A stretch of DNA of 8,525 nucleotides from an uncultured Oscillospiraceae bacterium (lineage in GTDB: Bacteria > Bacillota > Clostridia > Oscillospirales > Oscillospiraceae). The number at the start of each line of letters is the position of its first letter. The first letter of the stretch is position 1. Position numbers and translations under genes: made by a program. The stretch lies in assembly GCA_934567115.1 (NCBI GenBank), contig CAKTJA010000052.1:1-8525 (forward strand), written 5' to 3'. Positions 1 to 5,680 of the stretch are shown piece by piece. The notes beneath the pieces are model-generated. The model made no database searches. It worked only from the letters and a program-made list of their open reading frames with translations, and was not told where the DNA came from.

Positions 1-1223
1 GGACGGATAATCCCACTGCCGAAAAGGAACTCCGCGCAGCGCGTGCCGTAGAGCGCCCAGCCGAGGATGGTCGAGGTCGCGAAAAGCAGCAGACCGACGG
101 CGAGAATGACCGAGCCGGCCTTATCGCCGAAGACGCTGGCAAAGCCCGCGACGGCGGTGGGCACGCCGGCAAGGTCGTCATTGCCGTAGTTCCCGGCGGC
201 AGCCCCGGAGCAGAGAATGACGAGAGAGGTCAGCGTGCAGATCACGATCGTGTCCATGAAGACCTCGAAAATGCCGTAAAGACCCTGCTTGACGGGGTTC
301 CGCTCGGACGTCGCGGCGTGCGCGATCGGCGCGGAGCCGAGGCCCGCCTCGTTGGAGAAGACGCCGCGTCCGACGCCCTTGGTCATGGCGAGCTTCACCG
401 AGATGCCAACCGCGCCGCCGACCACGGCGGAGGGATTGAACGCGCCCTTGAAGATATCGGCGAACACGCCGGGGATCGCGCCCGCATTCGCAATCACGAC
501 GATCAGCGCGCAGACAATGTAGATCGCGGCCATGCCGGGAACGAGCTTCTCCGTCACCTGACCGATGCGCTTCACGCCGCCGATCAGGACGAGCGCCACA
601 AACACGGCGACGACGATGCCCGTGATCAGGCAGATGATGAAGTCGAACTCCTTTGCATTCTCATGGAACGCCAGCGCGACGGAGTTCACCGAAGAGGCGA
701 TGGAGTTGATCTGAGAGATGTTGCCGATGCCGAAGGCCGCGATCGCGCCGAATACGGAGAAGATCACGCCCAACCACTTCCACCGCGGGCCGAGACCGTT
801 TTTGATGTAGTACATCGGGCCGCCGCACCAGTCGCCCTTTTCGTTGCGCTCACGGTATTTGACCGCCAGCGTGACCTCGGAAAACTTGGTCACCATGCCG
901 AACAGGGCCGAGACCCACATCCAGAACACCGCGCCCGGCCCGCCGAGAATGATCGCCCCGGTGACGCCGGCGATATTGCCTGTGCCGACCGTGGAGGCCA
1001 GCGCCGTGGAGACCGCCTGCATCGGCGTGATCTCGCCCTCGCCCGCTTCGCTCTTCCTGAAGATCTTGCCGATGGTGTTCTTCCACCAGTAGCCGATCTT
1101 GGAAAACTGGATGAAGCCGACGCACACGCTCAGATAAATGCCGGTGCCGACGAGCAGCGCCAGCATGACCGGCCCCCATACAAAGCCGTTTATCTCCTTG
1201 TTGATCTCAATGATCCTGTCCAT
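1..1223 (-). CDS. Sodium:alanine/amino-acid symporter, AGCS family (partial, C-terminus beyond window)
   Basis: This is an inner-membrane symporter that, by family, imports alanine, glycine or a similar small amino acid with Na+. Reading the minus strand from ATG at 1223-1221 gives about 407 uninterrupted residues, beginning MDRIIEINKEINGFVWGP. AGCS hallmarks appear in the right order: STVGTGNIAGV (about residues 77-87), GGPGAVFWMW (about 94-103), GGPMYYI (about 134-140) and the strongly conserved GVGRGVFSNEAGLGSAPIAH (about 284-303). Several hydrophobic segments lie between them. A typical member is about 450-480 residues, so the last transmembrane helix or two are missing beyond position 1. 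The start is supported by a purine-rich GGGAGAGGGG sequence just upstream. It is transcribed away from the neighbouring operon, with no sign of shared function. Family assignment is firm; the exact substrate is not visible. Confidence 0.96.
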   Translation of the reverse strand, partial: MDRIIEINKEINGFVWGPVMLALLVGTGIYLSVCVGFIQFSKIGYWWKNTIGKIFRKSEAGEGEITPMQAVSTALASTVGTGNIAGVTGAIILGGPGAVFWMWVSALFGMVTKFSEVTLAVKYRERNEKGDWCGGPMYYIKNGLGPRWKWLGVIFSVFGAIAAFGIGNISQINSIASSVNSVALAFHENAKEFDFIICLITGIVVAVFVALVLIGGVKRIGQVTEKLVPGMAAIYIVCALIVVIANAGAIPGVFADIFKGAFNPSAVVGGAVGISVKLAMTKGVGRGVFSNEAGLGSAPIAHAATSERNPVKQGLYGIFEVFMDTIVICTLTSLVILCSGAAAGNYGNDDLAGVPTAVAGFASVFGDKAGSVILAVGLLLFATSTILGWALYGTRCAEFLFGSGIIR

Positions 1224-1464
1224 ACGATTTCCCCTCTCCCGATAAATTCGCATTCAGATTTTTGAAAAGGCCCATGAAAATTTTTCCGTCCTTCTCGAAC
1301 TATACGATACCAGATTTGCCGCGCAAAAGCAACCGCAAAAGGGCACTTTTTTCTATTTTTGAAATAAATGTTTAAAATAATTAATTTACTCTTTTGCTCT
1401 CGATGCCATATTGAACAGTTCTCTCATCTGTTTTTTGGGCATTTTGCCAAACAAAACCTTTTTG
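1224..1464. other. AT-rich divergent intergenic region
   Basis: This is the noncoding gap between the symporter and the plus-strand operon, up to the -35 of the latter. Base composition drops sharply to AT-rich, especially about 1345-1465, against the GC-rich genes on both sides. Apart from the weak minus-strand promoter, I see no convincing gene, RNA structure or terminator. Open frames crossing it lack ribosome binding sites and resemble no protein family. Confidence 0.6.
1299..1326 (-). promoter_or_regulatory. Weak candidate promoter for the symporter gene
   Basis: On the minus strand a TATAGT hexamer (plus 1304-1299) is preceded, after 16 bp, by TTGCGC (plus 1326-1321). The -10 matches five of six consensus bases and the -35 four of six. 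It would give a leader of about 70 nt before the symporter ATG. The match is modest, and this region has no better minus-strand pair that I could see. Confidence 0.35.
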
Positions 1465-1493
1465 TTGACTTTTCCAGCTCCGCGTGCTATCCT
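1465..1493 (+). promoter_or_regulatory. Extended -10 promoter of the GntR/ABC operon
   Basis: TTGACT (1465-1470) is followed by a 17-bp spacer and TATCCT (1488-1493). The TG at 1485-1486 gives an extended -10 (TGCTATCCT). Transcription would start near 1500, leaving a short leader of about 37 nt before the TTG-started small gene. The position fits a sigma-A-type promoter driving the peptide, regulator, ATPase and permease together. Confidence 0.75.
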
Positions 1494-1520
1494 AACTGTA
1501 CTAATACGTTTGATACAGTT
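1494..1520. promoter_or_regulatory. Inverted-repeat operator, probably for the GntR/YtrA-type regulator
   Basis: A perfect 7-bp inverted repeat, AACTGTA (1494-1500) and TACAGTT (1514-1520), flanks a 13-bp centre that keeps two more symmetric bases on each side (AA and TT). It begins right after the -10 and covers the predicted transcription start, where a bound dimer would block initiation. YtrA-subfamily regulators commonly bind wide, two-fold operators and repress their own operon, so the encoded GntR protein is the natural candidate ligand. The symmetry is seen; the identity of the binder is inferred. Confidence 0.65.
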
Positions 1521-1523
1521 GAA

Positions 1524-1529
1524 AGGAGG
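1524..1529 (+). promoter_or_regulatory. Ribosome binding site that selects the TTG start of the small peptide
   Basis: A perfect AGGAGG lies 7 nt before TTG at 1537. The in-frame ATG at 1411 lies upstream of the promoter and has no such site, so the longer reading is unlikely. Confidence 0.8.
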
Positions 1530-1536
1530 AACCGAT

Positions 1537-1623
1537 TTGTTTTCTTTCAGCGTCCTGACCGTTGGCGTGGGACTGATCGTCACGATCCTTCTCACCGCCG
1601 TTGTTGTCCTGCTGAGCAGATAG
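1537..1623 (+). CDS. Small single-span membrane peptide upstream of the GntR regulator (28 aa)
   Basis: A 28-codon frame starts with TTG and ends with TAG. It encodes MFSFS, then one unbroken hydrophobic stretch at residues 6-26 (V, L, I, T, A and G only), then a terminal SR, consistent with a single transmembrane helix. A perfect AGGAGG with ideal spacing precedes it, directly after the promoter and operator. Its stop codon sits in the sequence TAGGAGGG, so it overlaps the ribosome binding site of the regulator gene. This suggests translational coupling. The Bacillus subtilis ytr operon likewise has a small frame, ytrG, ahead of ytrA; that is an analogy of position, not a shown homology. It may be a functional mini-protein of the transporter, a sensor partner, or merely a coupling leader. 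Function unknown. Confidence 0.7.
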   Translation: MFSFSVLTVGVGLIVTILLTAVVVLLSR

Positions 1624-1633
1624 GAGGGATGAC

Positions 1634-1999
1634 ATGATAACCTTAAATTACCGCGACGCACGGCCGATCTACGAGCAGGTGCGCGACGGGCTTCGGCGGC
1701 TGATCCTGACCGGCGCCATCGCCGACGGGGAGCGTCTCCCCTCGGTGCGCGCGATGGCCAGCCAGCTCGCCATCAATCCCAACACCATCCAGCGCGCCTA
1801 TTCCGAGCTGGAGGCCGAGGGCTACGCCGTTTCCGTGCCGGGAAAGGGCAGCTTCGCCGTGCGCGGCGCACGGTCGGAGGACGACGCGCGCCGGCTCGCG
1901 CTGACGCAGACGCTGCGCGAAACGATCGGCGAGCTGCGCGCGCTCGGCATGACGCGGGAGCAGCTGGAATCCGTTATCCGGGAGGAGGAAGAATTATGA
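1634..1999 (+). CDS. GntR-family transcriptional regulator, YtrA subfamily
   Basis: This 121-residue protein has a winged helix-turn-helix at about residues 11-75. It contains PIYEQVRDGLRRLILTG, the motif LPSVRAMASQLAINPNTIQR (35-54), and the wing SVPGKGSFAV. A short C-terminal helical tail (about 85-121) replaces the large effector domain of FadR or HutC types. This architecture and length define the YtrA subfamily, whose members usually repress their own operon together with an ABC transporter, and several respond to cell-wall-active compounds. AGGAGGG at 1622-1628 precedes ATG 1634 and overlaps the stop of the small peptide gene. The stop TGA overlaps the ATPase start in ATGA, so the two are cotranslated. 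The inverted repeat at 1494-1520 is the likely target. Subfamily is well supported; the inducer is unknown. Confidence 0.94.
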   Translation: MITLNYRDARPIYEQVRDGLRRLILTGAIADGERLPSVRAMASQLAINPNTIQRAYSELEAEGYAVSVPGKGSFAVRGARSEDDARRLALTQTLRETIGELRALGMTREQLESVIREEEEL

Positions 2000-2895
2000 T
2001 TGAAGTTCGCGACCTTGTGAAGACCTTCGACGGCTTCGCCGCGCTCGACGGCGCGACCATGAGCGTACCGCGCGGGGCGATCTACGGTCTGGTGGGGCCG
2101 AACGGCGCGGGAAAATCCACGCTGCTGCGCCACCTGACCGGCGTGTACCGGCAGGACTCCGGTACGCTCACCGTGGACGGCGCGCCCGTATGGGAGGACC
2201 CGGCGGTCAAGCGCCGCATCTCGTCCATCCCGGACGACTGGCACTATTTTATGCAGTCAAGCACCCGGGATATGATGAAATTCTACCGGGGGCTGTATCC
2301 GCAGTTCAACACGGAACGCTACGAAAAGCTGCGCGCGGTCTTCGCGCTGGACGAAAAGCAGCTGATCCGCCGCCTTTCCAAGGGCATGCAGAAGCAGGCC
2401 GCGTTCTGGATCGCAATGAGCTGCATGCCGGACTATCTTGTGCTCGACGAGCCGGTGGACGGCCTCGACCCCGTCATGCGCCGTCAGGTGTGGAGCCTTA
2501 TTTTGCAGGACGTTGCCGAGCGCGGCACGACCGTCCTCGTCTCCAGCCACAACCTGCGCGAGCTTGAGGATGTCTGCGACCACGTCGGCATCATGAACCG
2601 GGGACGGGTCCTGCTTGAAAGAAGCCTTTCCGAGCTTCAGGAGAACACGGTCAAGATGCAGATCGTTTTCCGGTCCGCCGACGCGCCGCTGCTTCCCGAC
2701 GAGCTCAAGCCCCTGCACGAGAGCCGTCTCGGGCGCGTGTTCACCATCATCTTCCGCGGCAATACGCAGCAGATCACCGAGCGGCTCGCCGCCTTCGACC
2801 CGGTCTACATGGAGGCTGTGCCGCTGACGCTGGAGGAAATTTTTATCTATGAGCTGGGAGGTGCCGACTATGCGGTCCGCGACGTCATTCTTTAA
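1996..2895 (+). CDS. ABC transporter ATP-binding protein (YtrB-like)
   Basis: This 299-residue cytoplasmic ATPase drives the neighbouring permease. Visible motifs are Walker A GPNGAGKST (34-42), signature LSKGM (127-131), Walker B YLVLDEP (147-153), D-loop DGLDP (155-159) and H-loop histidine 185 in SSHNL. The signature departs from LSGGQ, and the Q-loop region reads SSIPDDW with no glutamine at the expected place. Both look like traits of the YtrB-type branch rather than damage, since all catalytic residues remain. Residues about 215-299 form a C-terminal extension ending in the TLEEIFIYE motif common in ABC-2 exporter ATPases. The start overlaps the regulator stop by 4 nt and has GGAGGAGGAA upstream. 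The last 26 nt overlap the permease gene. Export or envelope defence is more likely than import, as there is no binding protein. Confidence 0.93.
   Translation: MIEVRDLVKTFDGFAALDGATMSVPRGAIYGLVGPNGAGKSTLLRHLTGVYRQDSGTLTVDGAPVWEDPAVKRRISSIPDDWHYFMQSSTRDMMKFYRGLYPQFNTERYEKLRAVFALDEKQLIRRLSKGMQKQAAFWIAMSCMPDYLVLDEPVDGLDPVMRRQVWSLILQDVAERGTTVLVSSHNLRELEDVCDHVGIMNRGRVLLERSLSELQENTVKMQIVFRSADAPLLPDELKPLHESRLGRVFTIIFRGNTQQITERLAAFDPVYMEAVPLTLEEIFIYELGGADYAVRDVIL
2856..2861 (+). promoter_or_regulatory. Ribosome binding site that selects the permease start at 2870
   Basis: GGGAGG lies 8 nt before ATG 2870. An in-frame ATG at 2849 would add seven residues (MSWEVPT) that are not membrane-like, and its upstream GAGGAAA is weaker and more distant. 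The later start is preferred. Confidence 0.65.
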
Positions 2896-4804
2896 CCGCG
2901 CGCTGCTGCGCAAAAATCTTCAGCGCTTCTGGCCGCTGTGCTTCGGCTACGGGCTCATCTGGCTGCTCGTGCTGCCGCTGCCGCTGCTCGCCAATCTGGC
3001 GAATGCACACATTCACAATTCATACACCGCGTCGGACGCCGCGATGTACGTTCTTGAGGTCAGTGCGTTCGGCGGACTGACGATGGCGGCTGTGTTCGGC
3101 GTCTTCTTCGCCATGGCGATGTTCTCCTACCTCACGAATCCCCGCGCGACGCAGGGCTTCCACTCCATGCCCGTGCGGCGCGAGACGCTGTATGCCACAA
3201 ATTATCTCACGGGACTGTGCGCCATGCTCGTCATGCCCGCGGCGGCCTATCTGCTCACCGGCGTCGTCACGGCGGCGTACGGCTGCTTCGACGGCGGCGC
3301 GCTGTTCAAGGGACTGCTCGCGGCGGCGCTCGCCGTGGTGTTCTTCTACTCCTTCGCCGTGTTCTGCATGATGTTCACCGGTCAGATCCTGGCGGCCCCG
3401 GTGTTCTACGGCGTTCTTAACCTCGTCGCCGTCGGCATGGAATATCTCGTGCGCGCCTTTGCCGGCAATTTCCTCTACGGCTACGACGGCACAGCGTACC
3501 ACCTGCTGCTCGGCCCGCTCTCGCCGGTCTATGAGCTGGCGGTGAATCTGCACGTCGCCTATCACTACACACAGTCCGTCGACGCTTACGGCAGCGTTGT
3601 GCTCACCCAGACGGACGAGATCGCGTTTGAGGGGCTTTGGCTCCTCGGCGTCTACGCCGCTGTGGGACTGATCTTCGCCGCGCTCGGTCTGCTCGTCTAC
3701 CGCCGCCGCGCGAGCGAGGCAAGCGGCTCCACCGTCGCCGTGCCGTGGGCGCGCCCGATCTTCAAGTACGGCGTGGCGCTGTGCGCGGCGTTCTCGCTCG
3801 GTCAGCTCGTATACGCTCTGCTCTTCGGCGTGAACCGCATCAACGGTCAATTCTCCCTTGCGGGCACCATCGTCTGCATGCTCTTCGCGGGCCTGCTCGG
3901 CTACTTCGCCGCCGAAATGCTGCTGCGCAAAAGCTTTCGCGTCTGGCGCTCCGGCCGCGCGGGAGCGCTGGTGTTCTCCGCTTTGCTGGCATGCTTCGGC
4001 TTTTCGATGTCGCTCGACCTCACCGGCTATGAGAGCTATCTTCCGGAGGCGGACGAGATCGAGAGCGCGGTCGTTACCCTTCACTCCTACGGCGACGGCG
4101 TATACGTGGTTCTGAAGGAGCCGGAGAGCATCGAATCCGTCCTTGCGGCCCACGGCGCGCTGATCGCCGACAAGGACCGTCAGCTTCGGATCGGAGGCTC
4201 GGACGGCGCGTACGCCGACGACGGCTCCTCCTACCTTTATTTCCGCGTGAACTATCATCTTAAAAACGGCAGGATCGTCACGCGGGACTACGACTGCACC
4301 GCTTTCTCCTCCGAGCTGGGCGAGACCGGCTCCGTCGCGCAGACGGCGACGGCGCTGCTCAACGCGCCCGAGACCGTGCGGCAGAATCTGCTCGGCGGGC
4401 TGGCCGACGGCATGGAGGGCTTCACCTTCACCGGAGGCTATTACTACATGTATATAGGCGACGAGGACGGCTATCCCCAGACGCAGACGACGGAGACCGA
4501 CGGCGAGCTGACCGCTATGCAGGCGCGTACGCTGGCGGACGCGCTGTTCCGCGACTACGCGGCCGGTCACGCGTCGAACGCGTCGCTCTTCTCCTTCCCG
4601 CAGGAGCGCAGAGGCGGTTCTCATATCGAGCTGGAGCTGTGGTACATCACCCCGGCCGACAACAATGCCCGGAACGACGGTCCGCCCACCGATTCCCCGG
4701 CCCCGGAGTCGGGCGGCAGTCTGGACGTAGTCGTTACACCGGAGCTGACCTTCACGCTTGAAGCGCTTTCGAACATGGGCATTCGCCTTCCGGAGGGCGC
4801 GTAA
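2870..4804 (+). CDS. ABC-2-type permease with large C-terminal ectodomain
   Basis: This 644-residue membrane subunit is the probable partner of the upstream ATPase. By eye it has about nine hydrophobic segments, near residues 22-44, 64-88, 113-137, 144-172, 175-196, 255-276, 297-319, 330-352 and 363-381. A short conserved-looking cytoplasmic loop, NPRATQGFHSMPVRRE (about 90-105), follows the second segment; such loops are typical of exporter permeases of this group. Residues from about 385 to the end are soluble, rich in Asp, Glu, Gly, Ser, Thr and Tyr, with a low-complexity Pro/Ser/Asp patch near 604-617. This part is probably extracytoplasmic. The overall shape resembles the YtrC/YtrD and DUF6449-type permeases of Firmicutes. 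No second permease gene follows, so the protein may work as a homodimer. Substrate unknown. Confidence 0.82.
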   Translation: MRSATSFFNRALLRKNLQRFWPLCFGYGLIWLLVLPLPLLANLANAHIHNSYTASDAAMYVLEVSAFGGLTMAAVFGVFFAMAMFSYLTNPRATQGFHSMPVRRETLYATNYLTGLCAMLVMPAAAYLLTGVVTAAYGCFDGGALFKGLLAAALAVVFFYSFAVFCMMFTGQILAAPVFYGVLNLVAVGMEYLVRAFAGNFLYGYDGTAYHLLLGPLSPVYELAVNLHVAYHYTQSVDAYGSVVLTQTDEIAFEGLWLLGVYAAVGLIFAALGLLVYRRRASEASGSTVAVPWARPIFKYGVALCAAFSLGQLVYALLFGVNRINGQFSLAGTIVCMLFAGLLGYFAAEMLLRKSFRVWRSGRAGALVFSALLACFGFSMSLDLTGYESYLPEADEIESAVVTLHSYGDGVYVVLKEPESIESVLAAHGALIADKDRQLRIGGSDGAYADDGSSYLYFRVNYHLKNGRIVTRDYDCTAFSSELGETGSVAQTATALLNAPETVRQNLLGGLADGMEGFTFTGGYYYMYIGDEDGYPQTQTTETDGELTAMQARTLADALFRDYAAGHASNASLFSFPQERRGGSHIELELWYITPADNNARNDGPPTDSPAPESGGSLDVVVTPELTFTLEALSNMGIRLPEGA

Positions 4805-4831
4805 GAAGGCCGTCCTCTCTCCCCCGCCGCA

Positions 4832-4870
4832 GGTCCGGCGTTCCCGGTCACCGGGAGCGCCGGGCCTTTT
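4832..4870 (+). terminator. Strong intrinsic terminator after the ABC operon
   Basis: Left arm 4832-4847 and right arm 4851-4866 pair over all 16 positions (two G-U pairs) around a three-base loop TCA, followed by TTTT. It lies 27 nt after the permease stop and cleanly separates this operon from the TetR operon. The stem begins GGTCCGGCG. Confidence 0.9.
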
Positions 4871-4928
4871 GAAAAGCCGCCGCGCCGCCTTACAACTTCC
4901 GTGCGCGCCGGTCTTTTTCCGTGTTTCA

Positions 4929-4953
4929 GTTAGATGTCTCTAACATTTATAAT
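4929..4953. promoter_or_regulatory. Orphan palindrome GTTAGA-N4-TCTAAC next to a TATAAT
   Basis: A perfect 6-bp inverted repeat (GTTAGATGTCTCTAAC, 4929-4944) sits in an AT-rich gap. Four bases later comes TATAAT (4948-4953), which has no good -35: the sequence at the right distance is TTCAGT. The repeat lies about 60-80 bp upstream of the main TetR-operon start. It could be the binding site of a second regulator, or an operator in the spacer of a weak or activator-dependent second promoter. The symmetry resembles operators of several MarR, TetR and DtxR proteins, but I cannot assign it. Confidence 0.45.
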
Positions 4954-4971
4954 TTCTTAACAAAATGTATA

Positions 4972-5000
4972 TTGACATTAGGCTTCCCCGCCGCTATAAT
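4972..5000 (+). promoter_or_regulatory. Perfect-consensus sigma-A promoter of the TetR/efflux operon
   Basis: TTGACA (4972-4977), a spacer of exactly 17 bp, and TATAAT (4995-5000) match the housekeeping consensus at every base. Transcription should start near 5007. Such a strong promoter next to operator repeats points to an operon held down by repression and strongly expressed on induction. Confidence 0.92.
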
Positions 5001-5002
5001 GC

Positions 5003-5034
5003 ATGACACACTGTCATTTTGTGACAATCTGTCA
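5003..5034. promoter_or_regulatory. Tandem TGACA-N3-TGTCA operators, probably for the TetR regulator
   Basis: Two perfect palindromes follow the -10: ATGACA-CAC-TGTCAT (5003-5017) and TGACA-ATC-TGTCA (5022-5034), with centres at 5010 and 5028, 18 bp apart. The inner half-sites also form a palindrome (TGTCA-N5-TGACA, 5012-5026), so four half-sites alternate. The first covers the transcription start and the second lies just before the ribosome binding site. This placement fits autorepression by the TetR protein encoded immediately downstream, possibly by two dimers side by side. The repeats are seen; the binder is inferred. Confidence 0.8.
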
Positions 5035-5035
5035 T

Positions 5036-5045
5036 AAAGGAGGAG
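5036..5045 (+). promoter_or_regulatory. Ribosome binding site that selects the tetR start at 5048
   Basis: AAAGGAGGAG lies directly before ATG 5048. The upstream in-frame ATG at 5003 falls inside the first operator, before the predicted transcription start, so it cannot be the usual start. Confidence 0.85.
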
Positions 5046-5047
5046 CC

Positions 5048-5680
5048 ATGCCGACCTCTACATTTTTTCGATTGCCGCAGGAGAAGCGAACGCGGCTTCT
5101 TGACGCGGCGTGGGACGAATTTGTCTGCGTCCCCTATGCCGAGGCCTCGATCAACCGGATCATTCGGCGCGCAAACATCCCGCGCGGCAGCTTTTATCAG
5201 TATTTCGTGGATAAGCGCGATCTGTTCCTCTTTTTGATCGAGCAGACCTGCGACCTCTTTTTTGAGCTGTTCCGTCAGGAGCTGAAGCGGACGCGGGGCG
5301 ATATATTCGACACGATGTCCGGCATGTTCGACAGGCTCTTTTCCGCCGACGGAACGGCGGACCCGCGCTTCTCCCGGTCCTTCACGCTGCTCAAACTGAA
5401 CGACAGCGTCGATGTGCACCGCCTGTTTTTCGAGCGGGCGCACAGCGAGCCGAATTCCCGGCAGCAGCTTTATGAGCTGATCGACACGAGCCGCCTGAAA
5501 AGCGCCGGGACGGAGTATCTCGACTGCATTTTCACCCTGCTCGGGAGCGCGCTCGGCTGCGCCGTCGTGCAGACCCTGCAAAGCGCGGAGCTTCTGGACG
5601 CGGAGCGCGCGCAGCTGCATCAGTGCATAAAAATCATCAGGGACGGCAGCGCCGTTCCGGAGGGAGGACAAAACGGATGA
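5048..5680 (+). CDS. TetR/AcrR-family transcriptional regulator
   Basis: This 210-residue repressor has an N-terminal TetR DNA-binding domain. The opening MPTSTFFRLPQEKRTRLLDA leads to the helix-turn-helix at about residues 34-53, with SINRIIRRANIPRGSFYQYF carrying the typical GSFYQYF recognition helix, then DKRDLFLFL. Residues about 60-210 are helical and should form the ligand and dimer domain; they match no specific ligand class that I recognise. The length is normal for TetR. The start at 5048 follows a strong ribosome binding site and lies downstream of the promoter and tandem operators, which it probably binds. Its stop overlaps the next start in ATGA, so repressor and efflux genes share one message. 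The likely inducer is a substrate of the pump, by analogy with AcrR-type systems. Confidence 0.94.
   Translation: MPTSTFFRLPQEKRTRLLDAAWDEFVCVPYAEASINRIIRRANIPRGSFYQYFVDKRDLFLFLIEQTCDLFFELFRQELKRTRGDIFDTMSGMFDRLFSADGTADPRFSRSFTLLKLNDSVDVHRLFFERAHSEPNSRQQLYELIDTSRLKSAGTEYLDCIFTLLGSALGCAVVQTLQSAELLDAERAQLHQCIKIIRDGSAVPEGGQNG

Noticed and set aside
318..1265. 315-codon plus-strand open frame across the symporter gene
   Set aside because: It is antisense to the clear AGCS gene, is extremely rich in Arg, Asp, His and Ala, has no family resemblance, and arises from the GC-rich codon pattern of the real gene.
1411..1536. ATG-started 70-residue version of the small peptide
   Set aside because: Its ATG at 1411 lies upstream of the promoter at 1465-1493, so the message would not include it; the TTG at 1537 has a perfect ribosome binding site.
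1386..1661. 91-codon minus-strand frame over the promoter and small peptide
   Set aside because: It crosses the promoter, operator and regulator start, has no ribosome binding site and no recognisable domain.
3020..4624. 534-codon minus-strand open frame inside the permease gene
   Set aside because: Composition is Arg/Glu/His/Val-rich as expected for the reverse of GC-rich codons, with no motif and no ribosome binding site; the plus strand encodes a recognisable membrane protein.
4994..5671. 225-codon minus-strand frame opposite tetR
   Set aside because: It is the antisense of a clear TetR gene and its end runs through the operators and promoter; no independent support.
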